16,367 bases of DNA from Caldifarciminota bacterium. Its GTDB lineage: Bacteria > Hydrothermota > Hydrothermia > S141-80. The notes under the pieces are model-generated. The model ran no database searches. It was not told the origin of the DNA and was given only the letters and a program-made list of their open reading frames with translations. Numbering within the stretch: position 1 is the stretch's first letter; each line of letters begins with the position of its first letter. The stretch lies in contig JALUJC010000032.1 in assembly GCA_027053375.1 (NCBI GenBank), forward strand, positions 1-16,367. Reading direction: 5' to 3'. This document shows, in pieces, positions 1 through 6,131 of this stretch. The position numbers and the translations under genes are program-made.

Positions 1-548
1 TGAAGGGTCTGGGCAAGAATCTCAAAGTAGTGGTGCACCGGCTGATGGGGATGGGTGTAGACCTCCACCCCGGGGTCCCGAACCCAGGGAAGATGGGAAG
101 GTTCATAGAACTGGCTGATCACGCGGTGGAGCCGCGGGAAATGGGCAGGCAGATCATAGCGCACGATCACAAAGTGGGCGCCGTACTGGAGGGATTCCTC
201 CTGAAGAGGCGAAGCCTCCATCAGCAGGGCCACCCGTCGTCGACGAGACTCCCGTTTTCGGGATCTCAGAAGCGGTCTGCGCTCCTCCAGAAACACGCGG
301 ACCACGTTTCCCGTGGGGATCAGCTCCACCAGCCCCGCATCCGGACTCTGGAAGTGCACGTTGGACCCCCCACCCCGCGTAAGGTGCTGGAGCTCCTCCA
401 TCTGCCGGTGTTTTTCCCGCTGGTAGATCCGGTGAATGAGCTTCAGCGTTTTCTGAAACGCATCCTGGAGCTCCTGGATGTGTTCCTGGAGATACTCCAG
501 GTCTTTCAGCGTCTCTTCCAGCGCCTGACGGGATCGTTGCGGACTCAT
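1..548 (-). CDS. Unrecognised protein with N-terminal coiled coil (3' end outside window)
   Basis: The minus-strand frame is open from the ATG at 548 to the left edge, giving 182 codons and no stop, so the C-terminus is missing. The start is well supported: its ATGA overlaps the stop of the upstream cutA gene, implying translational coupling. The first 55 or so residues (beginning MSPQRSRQALEETLKDLEYL) are Leu/Glu/Gln/Lys-rich with heptad-like spacing, likely a coiled coil. A Gly-rich turn (RGGGSN) and a basic stretch (RSRKRESRRRR, near residue 100) follow. The rest is an alpha/beta-like region with hydrophobic strands such as HFVIVRYDL. No signal peptide or membrane segment is visible. I do not recognise the family. 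Co-transcription with cutA and a CoA-binding protein gives no firm function. It is real coding sequence rather than a shadow because it is coupled to cutA and in the same direction. Confidence 0.75.
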   Translation of the reverse strand, partial: MSPQRSRQALEETLKDLEYLQEHIQELQDAFQKTLKLIHRIYQREKHRQMEELQHLTRGGGSNVHFQSPDAGLVELIPTGNVVRVFLEERRPLLRSRKRESRRRRVALLMEASPLQEESLQYGAHFVIVRYDLPAHFPRLHRVISQFYEPSHLPWVRDPGVEVYTHPHQPVHHYFEILAQTL

Positions 549-880
549 GCCCCCTCCTTCGTAACTTCCTTTGCCCAGCGTGCATAGGCATTTCCGGCTG
601 CTTCCAGAGAAAACACAAGAAACTCCGGCACCGAATAGGGGTGGAGCTCCTTCAGCCTCTGGTACAGGCCCGGAATGCGCGCACGGGGCGTTTTTAACCA
701 GACCTGAACTTCGGGGTCGTGCTGGATCTGGTCTTCCCACCAGTACATGGACTGAACGGGAAGCCGTGTGGCACAGGCCACCAGGCGTTCCTCCAGCAAC
801 ACCCGGAGCACACGCACTGCGGTTGCGTCGTCCGGGAAGGTGGTCCACACCACACAGAGATCTGTCGGTTCCTCCATCAT
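545..880 (-). CDS. cutA: CutA1 family divalent-cation tolerance protein
   Basis: This encodes 111 residues, the usual size for CutA1, a small cytoplasmic trimer with a ferredoxin-like fold. The family was named for copper tolerance in E. coli, but its biochemical role is still debated. Family motifs are clear: VVWTTFPDDATAVRVLRVLL at the N-terminus, then ERLVACATRLPVQSMYWWED (the ACxN-P-x-S-x-YxWE block), EVQVWLKT, and LHPYSVPEFLV (the HPYxxPE block). I place the start at the ATG at 880, because it overlaps the upstream TGA (879-877) as ATGA and a GGAG lies about 7 bases upstream. An ATG at 877 is equally possible, and the frame also extends to 922 but that would run deep into the upstream gene. 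The gene ends in another ATGA overlap with the downstream coiled-coil gene, so the three genes form a tight operon. Confidence 0.92.
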   Translation of the reverse strand: MMEEPTDLCVVWTTFPDDATAVRVLRVLLEERLVACATRLPVQSMYWWEDQIQHDPEVQVWLKTPRARIPGLYQRLKELHPYSVPEFLVFSLEAAGNAYARWAKEVTKEGA

Positions 881-1302
881 GAGGGTTCTCCAAACAGTCG
901 GATGTATTCCTTGTACATACACCGATCCTGGATCACGGGGATCCCCCGTTCCACCACGGGTTTCACAGCTTCATCGTTGCGAATCCCCTCCTGCAGCCAG
1001 AGGACCTTGACATCTCCACGCTCTTCCAGGCGTTTCAACACCTGCGCCACCACACCCGGGATATCCCTGGATGGCCGAAACACGTTGACCACATCAATCT
1101 CTTCCGGGATGGAGACCAGATCGGGATAGGACGTGCGCCCCAGGATCTTTTCATGGAAAGGGTTGACCGGAATCACATGGTATCCCCGGGCGATAAAAAA
1201 AGCAGGAATTCTCCGCGCAGGTTTATCCGGATTGTTGGACATGCCAATCACCGCAATGGTCCTGTACTGCTCAAAGATTCGCTTGAGGTCCTGATCGTTC
1301 AT
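877..1302 (-). CDS. CoA-binding domain protein (YccU-like)
   Basis: This 141-residue protein is a single Rossmann-type CoA_binding domain. Its visible landmarks, in order, are IAVIGMSNNPDKPA (nucleotide-binding loop, about residues 16-29), GYHVIPVNP (second strand), IDVVNVFRPS, VLWLQEGIRND and the C-terminal DRCMYKEY. The family resembles the N-terminal domain of succinyl-CoA synthetase alpha and of NDP-forming acyl-CoA synthetases, but stands alone. Binding of CoA or an acyl-CoA is assumed from the family and no catalytic residue can be assigned. I chose the ATG at 1302 because a strong AGGAGG (1315-1310) sits at proper spacing, so the in-frame ATG at 1326 is unlikely. The gene begins 29 bases after a tRNA-Arg with no obvious promoter between, so it is probably read from the tRNA promoter. 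It overlaps cutA by 4 bases. Confidence 0.9.
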   Translation of the reverse strand: MNDQDLKRIFEQYRTIAVIGMSNNPDKPARRIPAFFIARGYHVIPVNPFHEKILGRTSYPDLVSIPEEIDVVNVFRPSRDIPGVVAQVLKRLEERGDVKVLWLQEGIRNDEAVKPVVERGIPVIQDRCMYKEYIRLFGEPS

Positions 1303-1331
1303 CTTTTTTCCTCCTGTCGGCTTCACAGGAA
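1303..1331 (-). promoter_or_regulatory. tRNA-mRNA junction hairpin covering the Shine-Dalgarno of the CoA-binding gene
   Basis: On the minus strand, TCCTGT (1330-1325) can pair perfectly with ACAGGA (1317-1312) around a 7-base loop. The 3' arm includes four of the six bases of the AGGAGG Shine-Dalgarno (1315-1310). It is followed by AAAAAAG and the ATG at 1302, so it lacks the U-tract of an intrinsic terminator. The 5' arm begins one base after the tRNA 3' end. The pairing is directly visible. Its use, for example opening on tRNA 3' processing or during translation, is inference. Confidence 0.45.
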
Positions 1332-1405
1332 CGCCCCCGGCAGGACTCGAACCTGCAACCTGCGGATTAGAAATCCGCTGCTCTGTCCCGTTGAGCTACG
1401 GGGGC
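1332..1405 (-). tRNA. tRNA-Arg (anticodon UCU)
   Basis: A complete 74-base cloverleaf can be folded: acceptor GCCCCCG/CGGGGGC (7 bp), D stem GCTC/GAGC, anticodon stem GCGGA/TCCGC with loop TTTCTAA (anticodon TCT), 5-base variable loop AGGTT, T stem GCAGG/CCTGC with loop TTCGAGT, and discriminator G. The anticodon reads AGA/AGG codons, hence arginine. CCA is not encoded (TTC follows), so it must be added after transcription. The tRNA has its own promoter 24 bases upstream and seems to be the first gene of a transcript that continues into the CoA-binding, cutA and coiled-coil genes. Confidence 0.97.
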
Positions 1406-1417
1406 CCGATCCACTCC

Positions 1418-1458
1418 TGAAGCATCAAAGTGTACACGCGAAAGGATGAAGCATCAAA
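1418..1458 (-). repeat. 12-base direct repeat around the tRNA promoter
   Basis: TTTGATGCTTCA occurs twice on the minus strand, at 1458-1447 and 1429-1418, exactly 29 bases apart. The first copy contains the -35 hexamer TTGATG. The second begins with the last base of the -10 and spans the expected transcription start. The copies are identical. It could be a pair of regulator sites or a duplication made during promoter evolution. Ten of these bases (TTGATGCTTC) recur at the plus-strand promoter at 6070. Confidence 0.6.
1429..1457 (-). promoter_or_regulatory. Sigma70-type promoter of tRNA-Arg operon
   Basis: On the minus strand, TTGATG (1457-1452), a 17-base spacer and TACACT (1434-1429) form a good housekeeping promoter. 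The predicted start near 1422 leaves a leader of about 17 bases before the tRNA. The -10 lies in CGTGTACACT, the same 10 bases found at the promoter of the cyclase gene (5460-5451), and includes the palindrome GTGTACAC. No other promoter is seen before the CoA-binding gene. Confidence 0.7.
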
Positions 1459-1491
1459 CCCGGGAAGCACGGAAGAACCCGGACATCAACC

Positions 1492-4400
1492 TCAATCCGA
1501 AAGGAGCGCCTTCACCTCCCGAACCAGGTGATCAAGGTGTAATTGCGTGTAAATCTGCAGGGCTTCGTTCAGTCGTTCTCTGTAGGTGGGGTCGCCCTGC
1601 GCTTTCAGAAAGCGGGCATAGGCCACCAGCGTGTCCGCCCGGTAGCGGTGCATACCCAGTTCCTGCATTTGCGCGATGGCCTGTTCCCAGAGAGTCCGTG
1701 CCTCCACGGGGTCGGTACTCAACGCCGCCTGCTGGGCCACCGCCAGCGCCTCCATGGAGGGCACCCCCATGGATCGGGCAAGGCGAAACGCCGCTGCAAC
1801 CTCCGCACGGGCACGCGATATGTCCCCCTTCGCCTGCCAGTAACGACCCAGCACCAGATGGAGCTCCACCTGGTTGTAGGGGTCTTCTTTCTCCTGGAGT
1901 AACCGTTCGGCTTCCTGCAGCCAGTGATACGCCTCCTCCAGGTCTCCAATCCTGAGAAGTACCCCACCGAGATTCAGTGCGGCCAGCGCTTCACCGGCAC
2001 GGTACTGGATCTCGCGAGACACCTCCCTGAAGGATAGAAAATAAGCCCGCGCATCTTCCCATTTCCCCTGTTCATGGGAAACAACGCCGAGGTTACACAG
2101 CATTTTCGCCTCATAATACCGCAACCCCAGGCGCCGAACGATCCTCAGGGCCTGTGAAAATACCTGGTGGGCACGGTCGTACGCCCCCTGCCGGAGATAG
2201 ACAAGACCCAGGTTGGAAAGCGTGGCCGCCATCCCCTGAAGATGGCCGATTTCCCTGGAGATCTCAATGTCTCTTTCCATGTACGTACGCGCGCGTTCCA
2301 GGTCGCCCAGATCGTAGTAGATCAGCCCCAGGTTCCCGGAAGACTGGGCTTCTTTCATACGATCTCCCACCTGTTGCGCCAGGTGAAGTGCCGCTTCTCC
2401 GTGGCGCAGAGCCAGCCGAAAATCTCCCGATGAAATCCCGGTGACACACAGGAGGTTGTGGGCATTCCAGGCAGCACGGGACCATTCTTCTTCATCCAGT
2501 TCGGAGGTTCCCCGGAGAGATTTCAGCAAATCCAGGGCTTCTTTTGCGTTTTTGATGGCCCGATCATGGGCTTTCTGAATCTGAGCAAGACGTGCCTGGA
2601 GAACGCGCACATGCGCATATTCCAGACGGTTTCGCACCTCATCCGGGAGGCCCTTCAGCGTCTTCAGAGCACGCTCCAGGAGGTCTTCTGCCTCCTGAAA
2701 CCTGGACTGGTCAATGCGGACCTTCGCCTGACTCCACAGGGCACGTACCTGCTGTCGGGAAGGCACCGGAAAGATTGCCTCCATCTCATGGTAGATCTGG
2801 AAGGCCTCCTCCATCCTTCCCACACGATGAAGAACCTCTCCCAGCCATTCAAGAACCTGAAAGAGCGCGGAACGATCTTCGGGGAAATGGGTTTTCAGGA
2901 GATCCCGTGCGATCCGCAGGTGCTGCAGGGCATCCTCATTCTGAAAGGTCTCCCGGGCGTATCGTGCCGCCTGAAGGGTGTACCGGAGGGCACGTTCCCA
3001 GACCTTTCCTTCCCGGAAGTGTCTGGCCAGCACGGAAGCCAGCGCATGGGACCCCTTTTCCGCGAGTCCTTCCAGGGCATATCCCACCTCCCGGTGATAA
3101 TGCGCCCTTTCCTCGCTGAGGAGGGCATCGTACAGCACTTCCTGCATCAGCGCGTGTCGAAACGCCCACCAGTCTTTCTGTTCTGCAGATTCCACGAGAA
3201 TACCTTCGCGCGTTGCTTCAAAAAGCGCACGGGGGCCACCGTCGGGAAGCACCCGGGAGATGACCGCCCCCGGGAAGCGCAAACCGGCCACACTTCCCAC
3301 TTTCAAACCTTTTCTCGCCGGTGCGCTGAGACGATCCATACGGGCCATCATCAGGGTCCAGACGTTCTCGGGGATGGCATAGCGTACTTCCGCTTGCTTC
3401 ACATGCCATCCATCCTCGCTGTTTTCCAGAATACCCTGGTCCACCAGGTACCAGAGATATTCCTCCAGCATAAAAGGAAGGCCCCGTGTCCATCGATACA
3501 GCAGTTCAACCACCGCTTCTTCCACCGGACCACCCAGCATCCGGGTGACCCACGTGCGGATTTCTTCCCTGTCGAATCCATGCAATTCCACGCTTTCCAC
3601 CGTGTATCCGTCAGGGGGTTCTGGAAGATGGTGTGATGCACGCCGATGGGTCCAGACCACCCCCACCGTGGAATGGGGGGCCTCCCGCGCCCACGACATC
3701 AGCACATCCCGGAGCAGCTGCTGCTCTTCCCGGGAACAGCGGTCCACGTCATCCAGAAGTAGAAGGAGGGGTCGCTCGCGTGCATGGAGGGCAAAGAACA
3801 GACGAAGCGCCTCTTTCAAGTTGGCAAACCTGAGTTCGGGATCCAGGCGAAGATACAGGGGATCCTGCACTTCAAGACCCAGAAGCATCCCCGAGAGGAA
3901 AGTACGTCGCCGGACCAGCTCTGGTGGGGCATCCATCTCCTCAAGGAGGTGGTCCAGCTTTTCTTCCTGAAGCCCTGGGGGATCCTCCGGGCGGATGTGG
4001 GCTGCCCGACGCATCAGATCACGGAACAGTGCAAAGGGGACCCCTTCCACTGCCCCCGCCCGGAGAACGGTACGTTTTGCACCCGCGGACTTCCCCAGTT
4101 CCTCCAGGAAACGGGTTTTTCCCGCGCCCGCTTCCCCCATCACCTCCAGCCAGATCCGGGGAGTTTTCTGGAGATACAGAAGGACGCGGCGAAGCGGATC
4201 GTCCCTCCCCACAAAGGGGGTTCCAGTTCTGGAGAGGGGACGAAGGGGTCGCCATTGCTGGACCGGTTCACGTTTTCCACGAACAACCACCGCCCCTTCC
4301 TGCGTGTACAGCATCCGGTGTCGGGTGAGCCGATGGGTGGTGTCATCCACCACAGGAACCCCCGGTCGGGCAAGAGAACACAGACGAGCGGCAAGGTTCA

Positions 4401-5415
4401 CCGCATCGCCAAGCACCGTAAACTCCCGTCTCCAGGCATCTCCGACCACACCGCTGTACACAAAACCCGTGCTCCCGGCCACCCGCACGCTGAAGGGTGA
4501 AAAGGAACGCTGTGCCAGTTCGCGTGCGCACGCCACTGCATGCAAAACACTGTGTTCCCGTGCCATCGGTGCCCCGAAAAGCAGGAGCATCCGCACCCCT
4601 GTGGAGGTAGGATCCAGACGTGCAAGCACGCCCCCATGACGACGAACGGTTCGGTACACCTCGCCGAACAGGTCCTGAAAGGGCTGCACAGGGAATTCAG
4701 CGCCCGTGCCGGCATCCACCCCCAGGAAGAGCACGCTTACCACACGGTGCTCTCCCACCCCGGTGGTCTGAAGAAAATCCGTCACCCCGAATGGGAGAAA
4801 CCGCCCCAGGCCATCCCCCGTCTCGTCATGGTGATCTTCGTCTTCCCTTCCCGGGGCTTCGGGAACAGAAGCGGGACGATTCATCTGTTCCCCCTCCACC
4901 CAGAGTGTCCCTGGCGCCGCCCGGCGAATCATGTCATAGACCTCAGCAAACGGGGGACCCTGAAGAAGCAGTTCCGCCCGCTCCTTCGTGCCCACCACCG
5001 CTTCAAGCCAGCGTCCCTTCGCCACACTTACCCGAAACCGCACCGGATAGGTCCCCCAGGGCGTGTCCAGCGCCTCAAAATCACGGGTATTTCCCAGCAT
5101 TGCATGCCCGCATGCCACGGCGCGGTGAAGGGGGTCTCCTGCACCCGATCCGGGATAAAACCCCACCAGGAGACCATCCCCCTGAAACACAAGCACCTCA
5201 CCCGTAAACCTGCGAATGGTCTGCAGAAGGGAAGAATACACCTGTTGCAGCAAATGGGTGAGTGTCTCCGTCCCTGTCTTACCACGCGCACCCAGTTGTT
5301 CGGTAAGCGCGGTAAACCCCGAGATGTCCACATGAAGCAGGGCCCCTTCCACCCTCTGCGGACCCTCCCGGAGAACCGTAATATGGCGGGAGGAAACAAA
5401 ACTCCTCAGATCCAC
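1492..5415 (-). CDS. Two-domain class III (soluble-adenylyl-cyclase-like) nucleotide cyclase with STAND ATPase and TPRs
   Basis: The protein is 1307 residues from the GTG at 5415. I prefer that start (AAGGGG 10 bases upstream) to a TTG at 5445, which falls on the predicted transcription start. Domains: cyclase homology domain 1 (about 15-180), domain 2 (about 222-392), STAND/AAA ATPase (about 400-770; Walker A GEAGAGKT with Lys433, Walker B LLLLDD with Asp555/556, then a winged-helix-like region), and TPR-like repeats (about 800-1300). This is the order of soluble adenylyl cyclase. Domain 1 supplies both metal aspartates (HVDISGFT, Asp30; QGDGLL, Asp80). Domain 2 supplies the purine-side Thr333 of FTVLG and the Asn340/Arg344 pair in GDAVNLAAR, so one composite site is expected; Thr suggests class IIIb. 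By alignment from memory, the sAC Lys95 and Arg176 positions of the bicarbonate site are Val76 and Tyr160. It is probably cytoplasmic, with no membrane segment. Cyclic nucleotide product is unproven. Confidence 0.88.
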   Translation of the reverse strand: MDLRSFVSSRHITVLREGPQRVEGALLHVDISGFTALTEQLGARGKTGTETLTHLLQQVYSSLLQTIRRFTGEVLVFQGDGLLVGFYPGSGAGDPLHRAVACGHAMLGNTRDFEALDTPWGTYPVRFRVSVAKGRWLEAVVGTKERAELLLQGPPFAEVYDMIRRAAPGTLWVEGEQMNRPASVPEAPGREDEDHHDETGDGLGRFLPFGVTDFLQTTGVGEHRVVSVLFLGVDAGTGAEFPVQPFQDLFGEVYRTVRRHGGVLARLDPTSTGVRMLLLFGAPMAREHSVLHAVACARELAQRSFSPFSVRVAGSTGFVYSGVVGDAWRREFTVLGDAVNLAARLCSLARPGVPVVDDTTHRLTRHRMLYTQEGAVVVRGKREPVQQWRPLRPLSRTGTPFVGRDDPLRRVLLYLQKTPRIWLEVMGEAGAGKTRFLEELGKSAGAKRTVLRAGAVEGVPFALFRDLMRRAAHIRPEDPPGLQEEKLDHLLEEMDAPPELVRRRTFLSGMLLGLEVQDPLYLRLDPELRFANLKEALRLFFALHARERPLLLLLDDVDRCSREEQQLLRDVLMSWAREAPHSTVGVVWTHRRASHHLPEPPDGYTVESVELHGFDREEIRTWVTRMLGGPVEEAVVELLYRWTRGLPFMLEEYLWYLVDQGILENSEDGWHVKQAEVRYAIPENVWTLMMARMDRLSAPARKGLKVGSVAGLRFPGAVISRVLPDGGPRALFEATREGILVESAEQKDWWAFRHALMQEVLYDALLSEERAHYHREVGYALEGLAEKGSHALASVLARHFREGKVWERALRYTLQAARYARETFQNEDALQHLRIARDLLKTHFPEDRSALFQVLEWLGEVLHRVGRMEEAFQIYHEMEAIFPVPSRQQVRALWSQAKVRIDQSRFQEAEDLLERALKTLKGLPDEVRNRLEYAHVRVLQARLAQIQKAHDRAIKNAKEALDLLKSLRGTSELDEEEWSRAAWNAHNLLCVTGISSGDFRLALRHGEAALHLAQQVGDRMKEAQSSGNLGLIYYDLGDLERARTYMERDIEISREIGHLQGMAATLSNLGLVYLRQGAYDRAHQVFSQALRIVRRLGLRYYEAKMLCNLGVVSHEQGKWEDARAYFLSFREVSREIQYRAGEALAALNLGGVLLRIGDLEEAYHWLQEAERLLQEKEDPYNQVELHLVLGRYWQAKGDISRARAEVAAAFRLARSMGVPSMEALAVAQQAALSTDPVEARTLWEQAIAQMQELGMHRYRADTLVAYARFLKAQGDPTYRERLNEALQIYTQLHLDHLVREVKALLSD

Positions 5416-5450
5416 CTCTGCCTGACCCCTTCCACGTTCACCCAACCCGG

Positions 5451-5479
5451 AGTGTACACGTCCGGCTACATCCTTTCAA
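5451..5479 (-). promoter_or_regulatory. Sigma70-type promoter of the cyclase gene
   Basis: On the minus strand, TTGAAA (5479-5474), a 17-base spacer and TACACT (5456-5451) are followed by the cyclase gene. The start of transcription would be about 5444, giving roughly a 30-base leader to the GTG at 5415. The bases CGTGTACACT at 5460-5451 match the tRNA promoter exactly. No CRP-like TGTGA-N6-TCACA site is seen beside it. Confidence 0.65.
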
Positions 5480-5669
5480 CCATGGGAGATGCTTTTCCAG
5501 ATGGACAGATGCGCTGCGGCAGGATCACAGGCCTGCAGTCTGGGCCACGGTCGTCCCCTGGTCTCTGTCGGCGAAGACCGTACCCGTGGTGCAGAGAAGA
5601 TCCGCGCACTGTCCTGTCCGAACCTCACGCCGCATGGCCCCAAAGCCCTGTGGACGAGGGATGGGCGAT

Positions 5670-5920
5670 CCAGGATTTTGCAGCGTTTCCGGGACGATGT
5701 GCGTAGACTGTCCTGTATTTCGCTGCATCGTACGCACACACCTCCCCGACACGGACCGGGTCCGCAGGCAGGATACGGTAAATCCTGGTATTCACTGCAT
5801 TTCATACACTGTAGATCCTGACGGACCTGTATTTTGCTGCATCGTACGTGGGTCCCCGGGCGACACGTAAAAGATTGCCGCGCGGTACGCCGAACGTGCC
5901 GGGATCGGCTGCATGTTCGG
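5670..5920 (+). repeat. Degenerate interspersed repeat with alternating 42/72-base spacing
   Basis: The clearest copies are at 5712-5734 and 5826-5848, identical in 22 of 23 bases (CCTGTATTTYGCTGCATCG then TACG), 114 bases apart. The match resumes further on, CGACACG at 5747 and at 5861. Weaker copies begin at 5670 (13/23), 5784 (13/23) and 5898 (12/23), each keeping the central GC-NGC core. Start-to-start distances are 42, 72, 42 and 72, which fits an old duplication of a 114-base unit or spaced binding sites. All spacings are multiples of three, so relics of a coding repeat on the minus strand are possible. Confidence 0.5.
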
Positions 5921-5992
5921 GTCCTGAAACCAACAAAAGCAAAGAAAATACAGCGTGGTTCCCCTCCCCTCTTCCACCCGTGTGGGTAGAGA

Positions 5993-6014
5993 GAAGGTAC
6001 CGGGAAGGTACGGA
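5993..6014 (+). repeat. Short tandem repeat upstream of the plus-strand operon
   Basis: GAAGGTACCGG followed directly by GAAGGTACGGA gives two near-identical 11-base units, one helical turn apart, about 56 bases upstream of the -35. It could be a small activator site or chance. Confidence 0.35.
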
Positions 6015-6069
6015 GATGCAGCGAATACGGTCCCTTTCGTGTAGATTTCTGATGAGGCAAGGCGTATCG

Positions 6070-6098
6070 TTGATGCTTCCGTGCAGGTTCTTTATACT
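6070..6098 (+). promoter_or_regulatory. Sigma70-type promoter of the ACT-like/P5CDH operon
   Basis: TTGATG (6070-6075), a 17-base spacer and TATACT (6093-6098) make the best promoter in the window. The start of transcription is expected near 6105, about 27 bases before the ATG at 6132. This argues against the upstream in-frame GTG at 6081, which lies inside the promoter. TTGATGCTTC is shared with the tRNA promoter on the other strand. Confidence 0.75.
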
Positions 6099-6131
6099 TG
6101 CATCGGGAAAACCAGGATCCCCGGGGAGGTC

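Larger units (their letters stand above)
5480..6069. other. Divergent intergenic region without a convincing gene
   Basis: About 590 bases separate the cyclase promoter from the promoter of the plus-strand operon. The longest open frame (minus, 6060-5476, 194 codons) starts with TTG, has no Shine-Dalgarno and is Arg/Ser/Cys-rich with no recognised domain, so I do not call it. The stretch holds a degenerate repeat family (5670-5920), an A-rich patch (5926-5950) and an 11-base tandem repeat (GAAGGTAC at 5993 and 6004). It is long compared with other gaps in the window, which suggests regulatory content or a decayed gene. Confidence 0.6.

Noticed and set aside
1458..1491. Possible terminator of the cyclase gene (CCGGG/CCCGG stem)
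   Set aside because: Only 5 bp with a 13-base loop and no U-tract; too weak to call.
2458..3636. Long plus-strand open frame (392 codons) opposite the cyclase gene
   Set aside because: It is a shadow on the complement of a protein with clear domains; its translation is low-complexity (His/Pro/Phe-rich) and has no recognisable motif.
5445..5445. TTG at 5445 as start of the cyclase
   Set aside because: It falls on the predicted transcription start and has no Shine-Dalgarno; GTG at 5415 has AAGGGG upstream and still keeps the whole first cyclase domain.
5670..5920. CRISPR array
   Set aside because: Repeats are degenerate, spacing alternates between 42 and 72, and no cas gene is nearby.
5476..6060. 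194-codon minus-strand frame as a real gene
   Set aside because: TTG start without Shine-Dalgarno, Arg/Ser-rich composition, no domain, and it would cover the cyclase promoter; kept only as a finding because of its CxxC repeats.
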